DNA of 63,939 nt from Prochlorococcus sp. AG-347-K18 (GCA_003281365.1 QCCF01000010.1:1-63939), one strand, 5' to 3'. Counted from the first letter of the stretch, positions 53,613 to 63,791 are shown. The notes: generated by a model from the letters alone, not told the origin. Translations and numbers: made by a program.

Positions 53613-55034
53613 ATGTCTAAGTCTCCACAAGATGTTTTAAGTCAAATTAAAGATGAAGGAATTGAACTCATCGATTTAAAATTCACAGACATCCATGGCA
53701 AATGGCAACATTTAACTCTTACATCAGACATGATAGAAGAGGATTCATTTACAGAAGGTCTAGCATTTGATGGTTCATCAATAAGAGGTTGGAAAGCAAT
53801 CAATGCCTCCGATATGTCAATGGTTCCCGATGCAAGTACAGCATGGATAGATCCTTTTTACAAGCATAAAACACTAAGTATGATTTGCTCTATCCAAGAG
53901 CCTAGAAGTGGAGAGCCATATGATAGATGCCCAAGATCTTTAGCTCAAAAGGCTTTAAAGTACTTAGAATCTACTGGGATTGCTGATACAGCATTTTTTG
54001 GACCGGAACCAGAATTCTTCTTATTTGATGACGTGAGATACGACTCAAAAGAAGGTTCTTGCTTTTACAGTGTAGATACAATTGAAGCTCCATGGAACAC
54101 AGGAAGAACTGAGGAAGGTGGAAATTTAGGTTATAAGATCCAATACAAAGAAGGTTATTTCCCAGTTTCTCCAAATGATACTGCGCAAGACATCAGATCT
54201 GAAATGCTTCTCTTAATGGGTGAATTAGGCATACCAACCGAAAAACATCACCATGAAGTTGCAGGTGCCGGTCAACACGAGCTTGGAATGAAATTTGATT
54301 CATTAATAAATTCCGCTGATAACGTAATGACTTATAAGTACGTTGTTAGGAATGTTGCTAAAAAATATGGAAAAACTGCAACGTTTATGCCCAAGCCTGT
54401 ATTTAACGATAATGGAACTGGAATGCATGTTCACCAAAGTTTATGGAAGAGTGGTCAGCCACTATTTTTTGGTGAAGGAGCATATGCAAATTTATCTCAA
54501 ACTGCAAGATGGTATATCGGAGGCATACTTAAGCATGCTCCATCATTCTTAGCATTTACTAACCCAACAACAAATAGTTATAAACGATTGGTTCCAGGTT
54601 TCGAAGCACCTGTAAATCTTGTTTATTCTGAGGGTAATAGATCAGCTGCAGTAAGAATACCTTTAACAGGTCCAAGCCCTAAAGCTAAAAGATTAGAATT
54701 TAGATCAGGTGATGCACTTGCTAACCCTTACTTAGCATTCTCTGTAATGATGCTTGCTGGTATTGATGGAATTAAAAATCAAATTGATCCTGGTGATGGA
54801 GTAGATGTAGATTTATTTGAACTTCCAGCTGATGAACTTGCAAAAATTGATACAGTACCTTCATCTCTAAATGACTCACTTAATGCACTAAAAGCAGATA
54901 AGGATTATTTATTAGCTGGTGGAGTATTTACTGAAGATTTTATTGATAACTTTATCGATATAAAATACGAAGAGGTACAACAACTAAGACAAAGGCCTCA
55001 TCCACATGAGTTCTTCATGTATTACGATGCATAA
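53613..55034 (+). CDS. glnA: Glutamine synthetase type I
   Basis: Assimilates ammonium into glutamine (473 aa, GSI dodecamer type). Motifs: [49 protein letters not shown] (metal- and substrate-binding) and [10 protein letters not shown]. The region that would carry the adenylylated tyrosine in enterobacteria (KLLE..YDLPP) is replaced here, as in cyanobacteria, which regulate by inactivating factors instead. Preceded by a candidate NtcA site and followed by a strong terminator. Confidence 0.97.
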   Translation: MSKSPQDVLSQIKDEGIELIDLKFTDIHGKWQHLTLTSDMIEEDSFTEGLAFDGSSIRGWKAINASDMSMVPDASTAWIDPFYKHKTLSMICSIQEPRSGEPYDRCPRSLAQKALKYLESTGIADTAFFGPEPEFFLFDDVRYDSKEGSCFYSVDTIEAPWNTGRTEEGGNLGYKIQYKEGYFPVSPNDTAQDIRSEMLLLMGELGIPTEKHHHEVAGAGQHELGMKFDSLINSADNVMTYKYVVRNVAKKYGKTATFMPKPVFNDNGTGMHVHQSLWKSGQPLFFGEGAYANLSQTARWYIGGILKHAPSFLAFTNPTTNSYKRLVPGFEAPVNLVYSEGNRSAAVRIPLTGPSPKAKRLEFRSGDALANPYLAFSVMMLAGIDGIKNQIDPGDGVDVDLFELPADELAKIDTVPSSLNDSLNALKADKDYLLAGGVFTEDFIDNFIDIKYEEVQQLRQRPHPHEFFMYYDA

Positions 55035-55059
55035 TTAAAAGAACTTATTAGTTTAAATT

Positions 55060-55108
55060 AATCAATTTGAGAAATATCACAAAATATTCTCAAATTGATT
55101 TTTTTTTT
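55060..55108 (+). terminator. Intrinsic terminator of glnA
   Basis: AATCAATTTGAGAA (55060-55073) pairs perfectly with TTCTCAAATTGATT (55087-55100) across a 13-base loop, and a ten-base T-run follows (55099-55108). It is the clearest Rho-independent terminator in the window, 26 bases after the glnA stop. Confidence 0.9.
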
Positions 55109-55136
55109 GTTGGAATATACATATATATAATGATCA

Positions 55137-56192
55137 ATGGCTAGGGAATCTTTTTCAAAAATTGCATATAAAACGCTACAACAAAGTAAAAGCATTGCAG
55201 GTTTCGCTCACAAGCAGATTAGTTCAAGATTAATGAATTTTATTCTTCCCGATTCGAAGCTTGAAAATTTCGATATAGATAAGAATCTACTAATTCAAAT
55301 CCAAAATTCAATGGATAGCTTGAGAGAAGAAGATTGGAATGATGCAGAAAAAAATATATATCCAAAAAAATTATTATTTGACGAGCCATGGCTTAGATAT
55401 CTAACTCAATATCCTAAAATTTGGCTTGATATGCCTAATACTTGGGATAGACGCAGAAAACAAAACTTTGATGATCTGCCAAAATCAATTGATAAAGATA
55501 ATTATCCTCAATATTACTTGAGAAATTTTCATCATCAAACAGATGGTTATTTATCTGATTTTTCAGCTAGCATTTATGACCTACAAGTAGAGATACTTTT
55601 CAATGGAAGTGCTGACTCAATGAGGAGAAGAATAATTAAGCCAATAAAAGAGGGGCTTAAAAATTTTAGTGATAGAAAAAAAAGCTCTATAAAAATACTT
55701 GATGTAGCTACAGGCTCAGGAAGAACATTAAAACAATTAAGAGCCGCATTTCCTAAAGAAAAAATTACAGGAATTGATTTATCTGATTCATATTTAAAAG
55801 AGGCAAGTAGATATATTTCAGATTTAGATGGAGATTTAATTCAATTAATAAGAGGTAATGCTGAAGAATTACCTTTTGAAAATGATAGTTTTCAATGTAT
55901 TTCTTGTGTTTACTTATTTCATGAATTACCTAGAACAATTAGAGAAAAAGTTTTAAATGAATTTTTTAGAGTTCTTGAGCCGGGGGGGATATTAGTATTA
56001 GCCGATTCAATTCAAATAAGTGATTCGCCTGATTTTACATCCGTAATGGAAAACTTCTATAAATCTTTTCACGAGCCTTTTTATTATGATTACATAAAAG
56101 AGGATATAGATTCTAAAATAGAGGAAGTAGGGTTTAAAGATGTAAAATCAAAGTCCTTTTTTATGACCAAAGTATGGTCTGGTGTAAAGTAA
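55137..56192 (+). CDS. SAM-dependent methyltransferase (class I, UbiE-like)
   Basis: A 351-residue protein with a class I methyltransferase domain in its second half. Motif I is KILDVATGSGRTLKQL (about 183-198), then GIDLSDSYLKEASRY, GNAEELPFENDSFQCISCVY and the post-motif LEPGGILVLAD. The N-terminal ~130 residues are less usual, with a Trp-rich central part (FDEPWLRYLTQYPKIWLDMP) that appears in cyanobacterial and plant plastid relatives. The substrate is unknown. It is the first gene after the glnA terminator. Confidence 0.86.
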   Translation: MARESFSKIAYKTLQQSKSIAGFAHKQISSRLMNFILPDSKLENFDIDKNLLIQIQNSMDSLREEDWNDAEKNIYPKKLLFDEPWLRYLTQYPKIWLDMPNTWDRRRKQNFDDLPKSIDKDNYPQYYLRNFHHQTDGYLSDFSASIYDLQVEILFNGSADSMRRRIIKPIKEGLKNFSDRKKSSIKILDVATGSGRTLKQLRAAFPKEKITGIDLSDSYLKEASRYISDLDGDLIQLIRGNAEELPFENDSFQCISCVYLFHELPRTIREKVLNEFFRVLEPGGILVLADSIQISDSPDFTSVMENFYKSFHEPFYYDYIKEDIDSKIEEVGFKDVKSKSFFMTKVWSGVK

Positions 56193-56204
56193 ATAAAAAA
56201 TTCT

Positions 56205-56468
56205 ATGACCTATTGGGATAAAGATACTATTGAGCATGTTAAAAGTCTTAATGACAAATTAAAAATTGATCATTCTAATTGGCATAAAGATAAGGGAAAT
56301 AAATATAAAAGATCTGCAGAATTAATTTCGGCGGGATTATGCCATTTAATTATTTCTTGTAATGAAAAGGAAACTATTGAGTATATAGAAGAAAGTATTA
56401 AATGGTTAAAAGAAATTAACGTAGATCAACCATGCCCTAGTAAAAATCATCTTTTTAAAGCCAACTGA
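56205..56468 (+). CDS. Small conserved protein, unknown function (87 aa)
   Basis: I do not recognise a family by name. It is mostly helical, with the run DKGNKYKRSAELISAGLCH then YIEESIKWLKEI. Two Cys and several His/Trp are scattered without a motif. It lies 12 bases after the methyltransferase gene, so a shared transcript is likely. Its 3' end overlaps the convergent RsbW-like gene by 22 bases. Confidence 0.7.
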   Translation: MTYWDKDTIEHVKSLNDKLKIDHSNWHKDKGNKYKRSAELISAGLCHLIISCNEKETIEYIEESIKWLKEINVDQPCPSKNHLFKAN

Positions 56469-56881
56469 AGCCTGTTACCTTTACTACTCCATCTAATGTC
56501 ATCAAAACACTCATTAATAATGTAAAGGCCACGCCCACTTACACTACTTATTTTTTTTGGTAACTTATAGTCTCTTTTTTTTATTTCTAGGCCATTACCT
56601 TGGTCTTGAATTTGCCAAACACACCAATTAGGAGTAATTATTCTTCTTACTCTAATATTTTTTTTAGGATCTAATTTATTTCCATGTTTTACTGCGTTAA
56701 CTAAAGCTTCATGTAAACCAAGTTTTATAAGATAGGTTGATTCAGAATTTTCAATAGGTTCTAATAATTGATCTACAAAATCGTTTAACTGTAATGATGA
56801 TTCGAATTCGTAGTTTGACCAGTCAATCTTTGGCCTTTTAAAAAACTTTTTTAAAATATTTTTGCCCCGAAATAAGGACAT
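56447..56881 (-). CDS. Anti-sigma/serine kinase-like ATPase (RsbW/HATPase_c type)
   Basis: A 144-residue GHKL ATPase domain of the anti-sigma type: GLHEALVNAVKHGNKLD (N-box), then IQDQGNGLEIKKRD (G1-type) and SGRGLYIINECFD (G2-type). No sensor, receiver or transmembrane segment. In Bacillus such proteins hold sigma factors and phosphorylate anti-anti-sigma STAS proteins; no STAS partner or sigma gene is adjacent here. The gun4 gene ends 49 bases upstream on the same strand. Confidence 0.88.
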   Translation of the reverse strand: MSLFRGKNILKKFFKRPKIDWSNYEFESSLQLNDFVDQLLEPIENSESTYLIKLGLHEALVNAVKHGNKLDPKKNIRVRRIITPNWCVWQIQDQGNGLEIKKRDYKLPKKISSVSGRGLYIINECFDDIRWSSKGNRLQLALKR

Positions 56882-56929
56882 AATAATATTTTGATACTAT
56901 CTTAATTTTAACTTATTAAATACCTCATT

Positions 56930-57649
56930 TTAAAGAATATTATTGTGTCTCTCTGCTATAGCAGGATGCCGTAAGATCGAATCCATAAGTCTTACACCTC
57001 TTAGTTGATTTATTAAAGGCATATGTCCATCCGGAGCATCCAATGACCAGCAAAATGATCCAGGATATCTAGTCCATAAGCCTTCTTTTTTCCAGCCAAT
57101 TTTCGGCCACATTAATTCATATTTTTTTCCTACAGATTTTAATATCTTTGCTTGAATTGAAAAACCAAATTTACCAGTCGAATAAATAGTCCATAATCTA
57201 TCAATGGTTTGTAAATCCCTGCCTGACATATTCTTAACCTCACTATAGAAAACATAACCACGTTTTTCAGCTAATTTTCCAGCTAACTTTCGCAGGTATG
57301 AACTTGTTAATCTATCAGCATCTTCAAATTTTTGCTCAACTAACATTAATTGCAGTTCTTCATAATTAATATCAATATCTGTATAAGTTTTAAACCAATT
57401 ATTAAAATTTGAATTTTCAAAGAAATCAGGTTTATATTTTTTTAGAACTTGCAATAACCAACCAGCAGCCCAATCATCTCCATCTCTATCAAAAATTTCA
57501 AACAATTTGGGACCAAGCTTATAAATATTTTCGACTTCAGATTCTATTTGAATTAATGAATTTATTCTTTTTCTTTGGTTAGAATCTACAAATTTTTTTA
57601 TCAGATCTAATGTAGCATTATTATAGTTATCTTGTTCTTTGTTATTCAT
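56930..57649 (-). CDS. gun4: GUN4-domain protein (tetrapyrrole regulator)
   Basis: Binds protoporphyrin IX and its Mg form and stimulates magnesium chelatase. The C-terminal GUN4 core (about 85-230) has the diagnostic blocks DRLTSSYLRKLAG, LQTIDRLWTIYSTGKFGFS and LWTRYPGSFCWSLDAPDGHM, ending in LPLINQLRG-like residues. The N-terminal ~80 residues form a helical bundle as in Synechocystis GUN4. At 239 aa the length is normal. Divergent from mnmH (34 bases). Confidence 0.93.
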   Translation of the reverse strand: MNNKEQDNYNNATLDLIKKFVDSNQRKRINSLIQIESEVENIYKLGPKLFEIFDRDGDDWAAGWLLQVLKKYKPDFFENSNFNNWFKTYTDIDINYEELQLMLVEQKFEDADRLTSSYLRKLAGKLAEKRGYVFYSEVKNMSGRDLQTIDRLWTIYSTGKFGFSIQAKILKSVGKKYELMWPKIGWKKEGLWTRYPGSFCWSLDAPDGHMPLINQLRGVRLMDSILRHPAIAERHNNIL

Positions 57650-57683
57650 TTTAAAAAATCAATCAAAAAAATAAAAACTATCC

Positions 57684-58724
57684 ATGTATTTCAAAAGAAA
57701 AGAACTAGAGAAATTTAGTAGTTTTAAAGGACCACTTATAGATGTTAGGAGCCCAGGTGAATATTATAAAGGACACATGCCTAATTCTATTAACATTCCA
57801 TTATTTGATAATGACGAAAGATCAATAATTGGCACGATTTATAAAAAAGAAGGAAGAAAAAAAGCTGTCTTAGAGGGATTAAAATTTTTTGAAAAAAAAA
57901 TTGAATTACTTCTGGATAATTTATTCATGAGTATTGACTCTTATAAAACTATTCCCAATAAAAATAATAAATTTTTTATCAGAATATATTGCTCTAGAGG
58001 TGGAATGCGTTCACAAAGCATTGCTTGGCTACTAGATAAATATAAATTAAATCCAATAACACTTAAGGGAGGATACAAAATATATAGAAGATGGGTATTA
58101 GATAGTTTTTCAAAAAAGTTTAATATAGTAGTTATTGGCGGAAAAACAGGAACAGGGAAGACAAGATTATTATCGTTACTAGAAAAATATAAATATCAAA
58201 CTATTGATCTTGAAGGATTTGCTTGTCATAGAGGAAGTACATTTGGAGGTTTAGGAATGAAAGAACAACCTTCAAATGAACAATTTGAAAACAAAATTGC
58301 GGAAAAGTTATATTCCTTTAAAATTTCTAATAATATTTTTGTAGAAGCCGAAAGTGCAAATATAGGCAAATGCAAGATACCCCATGAATTCTTCAATCAG
58401 ATGAAAAATTCGAGAAGGATTGAAATTATTAAGAGCGAATCAAATAGGTTGGAAGAGTTGATAGATACTTATAGTGTTTTTAAGAAAGAAGAACTACAAG
58501 AATGTGTATTAAGAATAAAAAAAAGATTGGGACCACAAAGAACAAAAACAGCTCTTGAATCAATTAATAATGAAAAATGGGACATAGTTTGCAAATCGGT
58601 TTTGGATTATTATGATAAATGTTATGAATATGAAAAGATTGGCAAAAAAAACATAAAATTCTTGGATTTAACCGACAAAAAATATGATGAAAGCATAATA
58701 GAGTTAATAAATAATGTTTTATAA
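57684..58724 (+). CDS. mnmH: tRNA 2-selenouridine/geranyl-2-thiouridine synthase
   Basis: Modifies the wobble uridine of some tRNAs: it replaces sulfur of 2-thiouridine by selenium, via a geranylated intermediate. An N-terminal rhodanese domain (about 13-140) carries the catalytic C103 in YCSRGGMRSQS. A P-loop follows (GGKTGTGKT, 152-160), then a long C-terminal part (LEELIDTYSVFKKEELQ). The 346 residues are normal. Selenophosphate synthetase (SelD) is needed for the selenium step and is not in this window. If it is absent from the genome, only geranylation would be possible. Confidence 0.92.
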   Translation: MYFKRKELEKFSSFKGPLIDVRSPGEYYKGHMPNSINIPLFDNDERSIIGTIYKKEGRKKAVLEGLKFFEKKIELLLDNLFMSIDSYKTIPNKNNKFFIRIYCSRGGMRSQSIAWLLDKYKLNPITLKGGYKIYRRWVLDSFSKKFNIVVIGGKTGTGKTRLLSLLEKYKYQTIDLEGFACHRGSTFGGLGMKEQPSNEQFENKIAEKLYSFKISNNIFVEAESANIGKCKIPHEFFNQMKNSRRIEIIKSESNRLEELIDTYSVFKKEELQECVLRIKKRLGPQRTKTALESINNEKWDIVCKSVLDYYDKCYEYEKIGKKNIKFLDLTDKKYDESIIELINNVL

Positions 58725-58784
58725 AATAATTACAAACGAATGCGTGAAATATTTCCTAAGATAAAAAATTAATAATTGAATATT

Positions 58785-59138
58785 ATGACAGCAAATAAAA
58801 CTGCAAAAATACAATTTTATGAAGGTACTGATGAACCAGTCGTGCCTGAGATAAGACTGACTAGAAGTAAGGATGGTACCACCGGACAAGCATTATTTTT
58901 GTTCGAAAAACCTCAAGCATTATCCTCAATTACAGAAGGTGAAATCACTGGTATGCGTATGATTGATGCTGAAGGTGAAATACTTACTAGAGAAGTTAAA
59001 GTAAAGTTTCTTGATGGAGAACCAATTTTTTTAGAAGCAGTATATATTTGGAAGAACACATCAGACTTTGATAGATTTATGAGATTCGCAAATAGTTATG
59101 CCAAATCAAATGGATTAGGATATTCTGAGAAGAAGTAG
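58785..59138 (+). CDS. psb28: Photosystem II assembly protein Psb28
   Basis: A 117-residue soluble factor that binds CP47 during photosystem II assembly and repair. Diagnostic runs are [29 protein letters not shown] and [17 protein letters not shown], ending in [18 protein letters not shown] at 58785 is preferred over a TTG three codons earlier. It is close upstream of the PerM-like gene. Confidence 0.94.
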   Translation: MTANKTAKIQFYEGTDEPVVPEIRLTRSKDGTTGQALFLFEKPQALSSITEGEITGMRMIDAEGEILTREVKVKFLDGEPIFLEAVYIWKNTSDFDRFMRFANSYAKSNGLGYSEKK

Positions 59139-59151
59139 AATATTTCGTAAA

Positions 59152-60195
59152 TTGAATAGTTCATCATATTTTAAGTTAGTAGTAATATTAATCGCTTCGT
59201 TAATAATATGGACTTTAAGAGATTTTCTCCTACTAATAATTTGTTCATTAGTAATTTCAAATATTGTATGTAATTTATGTAATCAAATGCAAAAGGGATT
59301 GAAAATTCCTCGATGGCTTTCTTTATTTTTTGTATTGTCAGTTATATCAGTAATAGTATTTACTATTTTTATTCTTGTATTGCCTCCGTTCATAAAGGAA
59401 TTTAATGAAATACTAGTTGATATTCCAAATGGTTTATCAAAAATAAATATATTGATTAATGCAAACTTGAACAAATTTAATAGCTTATTGTATGGCGAAA
59501 AATCAGATAACGTTATAGACATATTTAATCTTATAAATAATGTAGTAACCATTCCAGATGTCTCAACTATTGCTAAAGCTATACAAGAAAGTTTTAAGAA
59601 TTTAATAAATATAGCGGGGAATCTGGGTTCAGGCCTTTTGAAATTAATATTCGTATTAGCTGTTAGTTTGATGATTTCTATTGAACCAAAACAATATAAA
59701 GAAAATATACTTCTATTAATTCCAAAAAATTATCGCAACAAATTTAGAAATATACTTGAAAAATGTAATATTGCATTAGCAAATTGGACCTTTTCTATGG
59801 TTATAAGCTCATTATCAGTAGGTCTATTATCATTAATAGTTTTGTCTATATTAGATGTTAAATATGTAGTATCAAATGCTTTAATAGCAATGGTTCTTAA
59901 TATAATCCCAAATATAGGTCCTGTTATTAGTGGTATATTTCCAATCTCAATTGCGTTACTAGATAATTTTTGGAAACCACTGGCCGTATTGGGAGCATAT
60001 GTAATCATTCAAAATATTGAAAGCTATATAATAATGCCATCTATTATGAAGAAAAAAGCAAACTTACTTCCTGGTTTAACATTAATATCACAATTTGGAT
60101 TTACCTTCATTTTTGGTCCATTAGGCTTAATACTTTCTCTTCCATTAGCTGTAGTAATTCAGGTTTTAATCAAAGAATCATTTAATGATAATTAA
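59152..60195 (+). CDS. AI-2E/PerM family transporter-like membrane protein
   Basis: A 347-residue membrane protein with about seven or eight helices and the PerM/YdiK family pattern (LIIWTLRDFLLLIICSLVIS near the start; NIIPNIGPVISGIFPI and GPLGLILSLPLAVV late). Some members release AI-2 or sodium; the role here is unknown. The start is TTG at 59152, the only standard start near the N-terminus; the frame is open back to 59119 without ATG. Convergent with the 60-residue membrane gene, 3 bases away. Confidence 0.88.
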   Translation: MNSSSYFKLVVILIASLIIWTLRDFLLLIICSLVISNIVCNLCNQMQKGLKIPRWLSLFFVLSVISVIVFTIFILVLPPFIKEFNEILVDIPNGLSKINILINANLNKFNSLLYGEKSDNVIDIFNLINNVVTIPDVSTIAKAIQESFKNLINIAGNLGSGLLKLIFVLAVSLMISIEPKQYKENILLLIPKNYRNKFRNILEKCNIALANWTFSMVISSLSVGLLSLIVLSILDVKYVVSNALIAMVLNIIPNIGPVISGIFPISIALLDNFWKPLAVLGAYVIIQNIESYIIMPSIMKKKANLLPGLTLISQFGFTFIFGPLGLILSLPLAVVIQVLIKESFNDN

Positions 60196-60198
60196 AAA

Positions 60199-60381
60199 CT
60201 ACTTTATTAATTTTTTATATAAATATGGGTAAGAAAAAAGTATAAAGAACGATAAAGGATGTTTACTAATAGCAAAATATAGTGAATTAAAAGTAAAATG
60301 ATCAAATAATATTCTTAGCTCAGTAGAAAGATCTATTAAAACTAAAGAAAATAAAATTATCAAATAATAATTCAATTTCAT
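60199..60381 (-). CDS. 60-residue hydrophobic protein downstream of secF
   Basis: Two hydrophobic helices (about 5-20 and 38-55) joined by a polar loop with His and Asp (LRILFDHFTFNS). I know no family. It is on the same strand as secF and starts 18 bases after its stop, so it is probably the last gene of the pdhB-secD-secF unit. It ends 3 bases before the PerM-like gene stop. The tight fit and lack of other coding on either strand support it. Confidence 0.55.
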   Translation of the reverse strand: MKLNYYLIILFSLVLIDLSTELRILFDHFTFNSLYFAISKHPLSFFILFSYPYLYKKLIK

Positions 60382-60399
60382 AAAATTAGGAGCCTAAGC

Positions 60400-61314
60400 T
60401 CATTCTTTAAGCAACAAAGATGGAGCCAATAAAATACTTGAATAACTTCCAACTATTATTCCTAATGATAAAGATAAGGAAAACCAAAATAGCGAGTATG
60501 ATCCAAACAAAATTATGCTTAATAAAGGGATAAGGGTTGTAATACTTGTAAATGTTGTTCTCCTAAATGATTCGTTAACTGATAATTGAATAGTTTCGTT
60601 ATAGCCATCTTTCTTTGATTTTAAATTTTCACGAATTCTATCAAAAATAACAACAGTATCATTCACAGAATAACCAGCAATAGTTAACAAGGACACAGCA
60701 AATAAACTATTTACCTCGACAGATAATATAATTCCCAACCATGAGAATATACCAAAAATAATTAATAAATCATGAAATAAAGCTAATAATGCAAATAATG
60801 CGTATTTCTTGTCAAATCTAATGGTTAAATATAAAGATATCGCAAATAAAGAAACCAATAATGAAGTAACACAATTAGTAAGTAATCTTTTCCCCAACTT
60901 TGGGCCTATTAATCTTGAATCCTTACTCTCATAATTCAGAGGTCCAACGATATTATCAAGATTAGAAATAAGATTATTTGATTCTTCGATACTTAAATAA
61001 GGAGTTCTTATTGAAATTAATTTATTATTATTTTGAAATTGTAATTTGATATTATTTAAAAATTTTTTATTTTTAGAAATCTCTCTTAAATTTTCCAAAA
61101 CTGAATCTGGGGAAAGATTAGAACATTCCGCTTCACAAACTCTCTCTATTCTTAGTTCATTTCCTCCAACAAAATCCATCCCTAAATTTATAGGTTTCTT
61201 ATAAGAGGTATTAAAAGTAGAATATAAAATTCCTAGAATACTAAATAAAATGAGTACAGTTGAAAAACCAATTATCTTTTTTTTATTTTTTATTAGTTCA
61301 AGATTGTATTTCAT
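60400..61314 (-). CDS. secF: Protein translocase subunit SecF
   Basis: A six-helix RND-type membrane protein that works with SecD to pull proteins across the membrane (304 aa). Motifs are MDFVGGNELRIERV after helix 1 and GYSVNDTVVIFDRIRENLKS in the conserved helix-4/5 region. It begins 20 bases after secD. The outer P1 domain is shorter than in SecD, as normal. The 60-residue gene follows. Confidence 0.95.
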   Translation of the reverse strand: MKYNLELIKNKKKIIGFSTVLILFSILGILYSTFNTSYKKPINLGMDFVGGNELRIERVCEAECSNLSPDSVLENLREISKNKKFLNNIKLQFQNNNKLISIRTPYLSIEESNNLISNLDNIVGPLNYESKDSRLIGPKLGKRLLTNCVTSLLVSLFAISLYLTIRFDKKYALFALLALFHDLLIIFGIFSWLGIILSVEVNSLFAVSLLTIAGYSVNDTVVIFDRIRENLKSKKDGYNETIQLSVNESFRRTTFTSITTLIPLLSIILFGSYSLFWFSLSLSLGIIVGSYSSILLAPSLLLKE

Positions 61315-61334
61315 CGGAAATTAGAAATAAAAAA

Positions 61335-62804
61335 TTAATTTGAAAAAATATTCCTTGGCAGATAGAGATTTTTCTGTCTCAAAGATTGATATGTTGTAAA
61401 AAATCGCAAAATAGTTTTAGAACAATTTAATGAGGTAAACAAGCTTATTAAGACTCCAATACTTAATGTTGCCGCAAAACCCTTAACAAAATTTGTTCCT
61501 AATAAAAACAATACAAAACAACTAAGAAGAGTTGTGATATGGCCATCAACTATGGATGAATTAGCTCTTTGAAAACCGCTATCAATAGATCTTGTAAGAG
61601 TATTACCATCATATAATTCTTCTTTAATTCTCTCAAATATTAGAATATTTGCATCAACAGCCATACCAATGCTAAGTATAAGCCCAGATATTCCAGGTAA
61701 AGTCAAAGTTACAGGAATTAGAGAATATATGGCTAAGTTAAAAAAACCATAAAGTACTAGAGAAATAACTGAAACAAAACCTAAAATTCTATAATTAAAA
61801 ATCATAAAAATACCAACAAAAATTAACCCGCTAATAGCTGCATAAAGGCTTTTATAAATATTTTTTGATCCCAACAGAGCCCCTATAGTGTTAGTTTCTA
61901 CTATTTCAATTGGCAATGGTAACGAGCCTCCTTTCAATTGAACTTCTAATTCTCTAGCATTTTCAGCGCTAAAATTACCACTTATTGTTGCTGATCCACC
62001 TGTAATCCCAGTATTAGCAAACTGATTGCCAACACTGGCTTCACTTATAGATTCACCATCTAGAATGATAGCCAATAATTGATTAGTTCCAGCAATTGAC
62101 TTTGTAATTTCCGCAAACTTCTCACCTCCTGAATTACTAAATGTCAATAAAACTTCCCAATTATTATTTGTTTGTTCTTGTCTCCTGCCTGCGTTTATAA
62201 GATCCTTACCAGATAAATCTGTTTTGATAAATAAATTTGTAATTTCTTTATCAACATATTTTTTGATTTCAATTAACTTCCCATATAAATCATTACTAGT
62301 AGATGAGTAATTCAATTGTTGCTCTATATCTTTAAGATCATCTTTAATAACTTTTATAAAAGTATCTTCATTTTGATTTTTTTCAGCAAAGGAATATTGA
62401 TCAATTAAATCTTTAATACTCAATCTCTGTAGTTGCAAAGATTTTAAATCTGTAAATGTTCCTTCTTTTTGGGTTCTAAATTCTAATAAAGCAGTCTTAC
62501 CTAATACTCTTGAAGCAACTAATGGACTTTGTTCACCTGGTAATTCTAAAATCAATTGATCGCCGCCGAGGGTTTGCAAATTAGACTCAGAAACTCCTAA
62601 ATTGTTAACGCGCTTATCTATAACCGAATTAACTGCTTCAAGTTCATCTCTTGTTACCTTACCTTCCTCTTTAATAATTTGTAGTGTAAGTTGAGAACCC
62701 CCTTGTAAATCCAATCCCAACTGTAAAGGATAATTTATTAATAGATAAACAGATAAAGTAAGTAGAAATATAATAAAAAAAAGCCAACCTTGCTTTCTTT
62801 TCAT
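61335..62804 (-). CDS. secD: Protein translocase subunit SecD
   Basis: The larger partner of SecF (489 aa). N-terminal helix then LGLDLQGGSQLTLQI, the P1 domain, and the C-terminal six-helix bundle with LSIGMAVDANILIFERIKEE. The sequence DKRVNNLGVSESNLQTLGGD is the repeat-like region of P1. The start is only 3 bases after the pdhB stop, so translation is probably coupled to an unrelated metabolic gene. Confidence 0.96.
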   Translation of the reverse strand: MKRKQGWLFFIIFLLTLSVYLLINYPLQLGLDLQGGSQLTLQIIKEEGKVTRDELEAVNSVIDKRVNNLGVSESNLQTLGGDQLILELPGEQSPLVASRVLGKTALLEFRTQKEGTFTDLKSLQLQRLSIKDLIDQYSFAEKNQNEDTFIKVIKDDLKDIEQQLNYSSTSNDLYGKLIEIKKYVDKEITNLFIKTDLSGKDLINAGRRQEQTNNNWEVLLTFSNSGGEKFAEITKSIAGTNQLLAIILDGESISEASVGNQFANTGITGGSATISGNFSAENARELEVQLKGGSLPLPIEIVETNTIGALLGSKNIYKSLYAAISGLIFVGIFMIFNYRILGFVSVISLVLYGFFNLAIYSLIPVTLTLPGISGLILSIGMAVDANILIFERIKEELYDGNTLTRSIDSGFQRANSSIVDGHITTLLSCFVLFLLGTNFVKGFAATLSIGVLISLFTSLNCSKTILRFFTTYQSLRQKNLYLPRNIFSN

Positions 62805-62807
62805 TGT

Positions 62808-63791
62808 TTAAATACTCCCACTAATTAAGTGTTCAACTTTTTCCACTATTTGATGTGGTTGGATAATTGTCAAATTCTCAAGATTTCCATTATAAGGAGT
62901 TGGTATATCCTGACTTGATAATCTAATTGGTCTGGCATCAAGATCATCAAAACACTCTTCTGTTATCAAGGCAATTAATTCAGCACCAATACCTCCAGTC
63001 TTCATACATTCTTCAACAATAATTACTTTATTAGTTTTTCTTATTGATTTTGAGATGGTTTCCATATCAAATGGTTTTAAACTTATTAAATCTATTAACT
63101 CAACATCTATTCCTTTTTTTTCTAATTCTTCAACAGCTTTAAGGCAGTGATGTCTCATTCTTGAATAAGTCAATAAAGTAATATCTTTCCCTTCTTTTAC
63201 AACGTCAGCCTGATCTAAAGCGCAAGTATAATCACCCTCAGGTAATTCTTCAGACAAATTGTATAGAAGAACATGTTCGAAAAATAGAACGGGATTATCG
63301 TCTCTTATAGCTGCTTTCATTAAACCTTTAGCATTTGTTGGTGTACTACATGCAACAATCTTTATGCCAGGAACTGCATGAAAATATGCTTCAAGCCTTT
63401 GACTGTGCTCAGCACCAAGTTGACGACCAACTCCACCAGGTCCTCGAACTACTGCTGGTATTTTATAATTTCCGCCACTTGTATATCTAAGCATACCCAT
63501 ATTATTTGATATCTGATTAAAAGCTAAAAGCAAAAAACCCATATTCATTCCTTCTACTATTGGTCTTAAGCCAGTCATTGCTGCACCCACAGCCATACCC
63601 GTAAAACTGTTCTCTGCAATTGGAGTATCTAAGACTCTTAACTCTCCATATTTTTCATATAAATCTTTAGTTACCTTATAAGATCCTCCATATTGACCGA
63701 CATCTTCCCCCATAACGCAAACATTTACGTCATTTGCCATTTCTTCATCAATTGCCTCTTTCAAAGCATTAAATAATAATGTACCAGCCAC
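62808..63791 (-). CDS. pdhB: Pyruvate dehydrogenase E1 component, beta subunit
   Basis: Half of the thiamine-diphosphate E1 that decarboxylates pyruvate for acetyl-CoA (327 aa). Key parts: [23 protein letters not shown] near the start (E at the TPP site), [20 protein letters not shown], and the C-terminal transketolase fold ([20 protein letters not shown]). It is followed by secD with a 3-base gap and preceded by a 31-residue ORF 49 bases upstream on the same strand. Confidence 0.96.
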   Translation of the reverse strand: MAGTLLFNALKEAIDEEMANDVNVCVMGEDVGQYGGSYKVTKDLYEKYGELRVLDTPIAENSFTGMAVGAAMTGLRPIVEGMNMGFLLLAFNQISNNMGMLRYTSGGNYKIPAVVRGPGGVGRQLGAEHSQRLEAYFHAVPGIKIVACSTPTNAKGLMKAAIRDDNPVLFFEHVLLYNLSEELPEGDYTCALDQADVVKEGKDITLLTYSRMRHHCLKAVEELEKKGIDVELIDLISLKPFDMETISKSIRKTNKVIIVEECMKTGGIGAELIALITEECFDDLDARPIRLSSQDIPTPYNGNLENLTIIQPHQIVEKVEHLISGSI

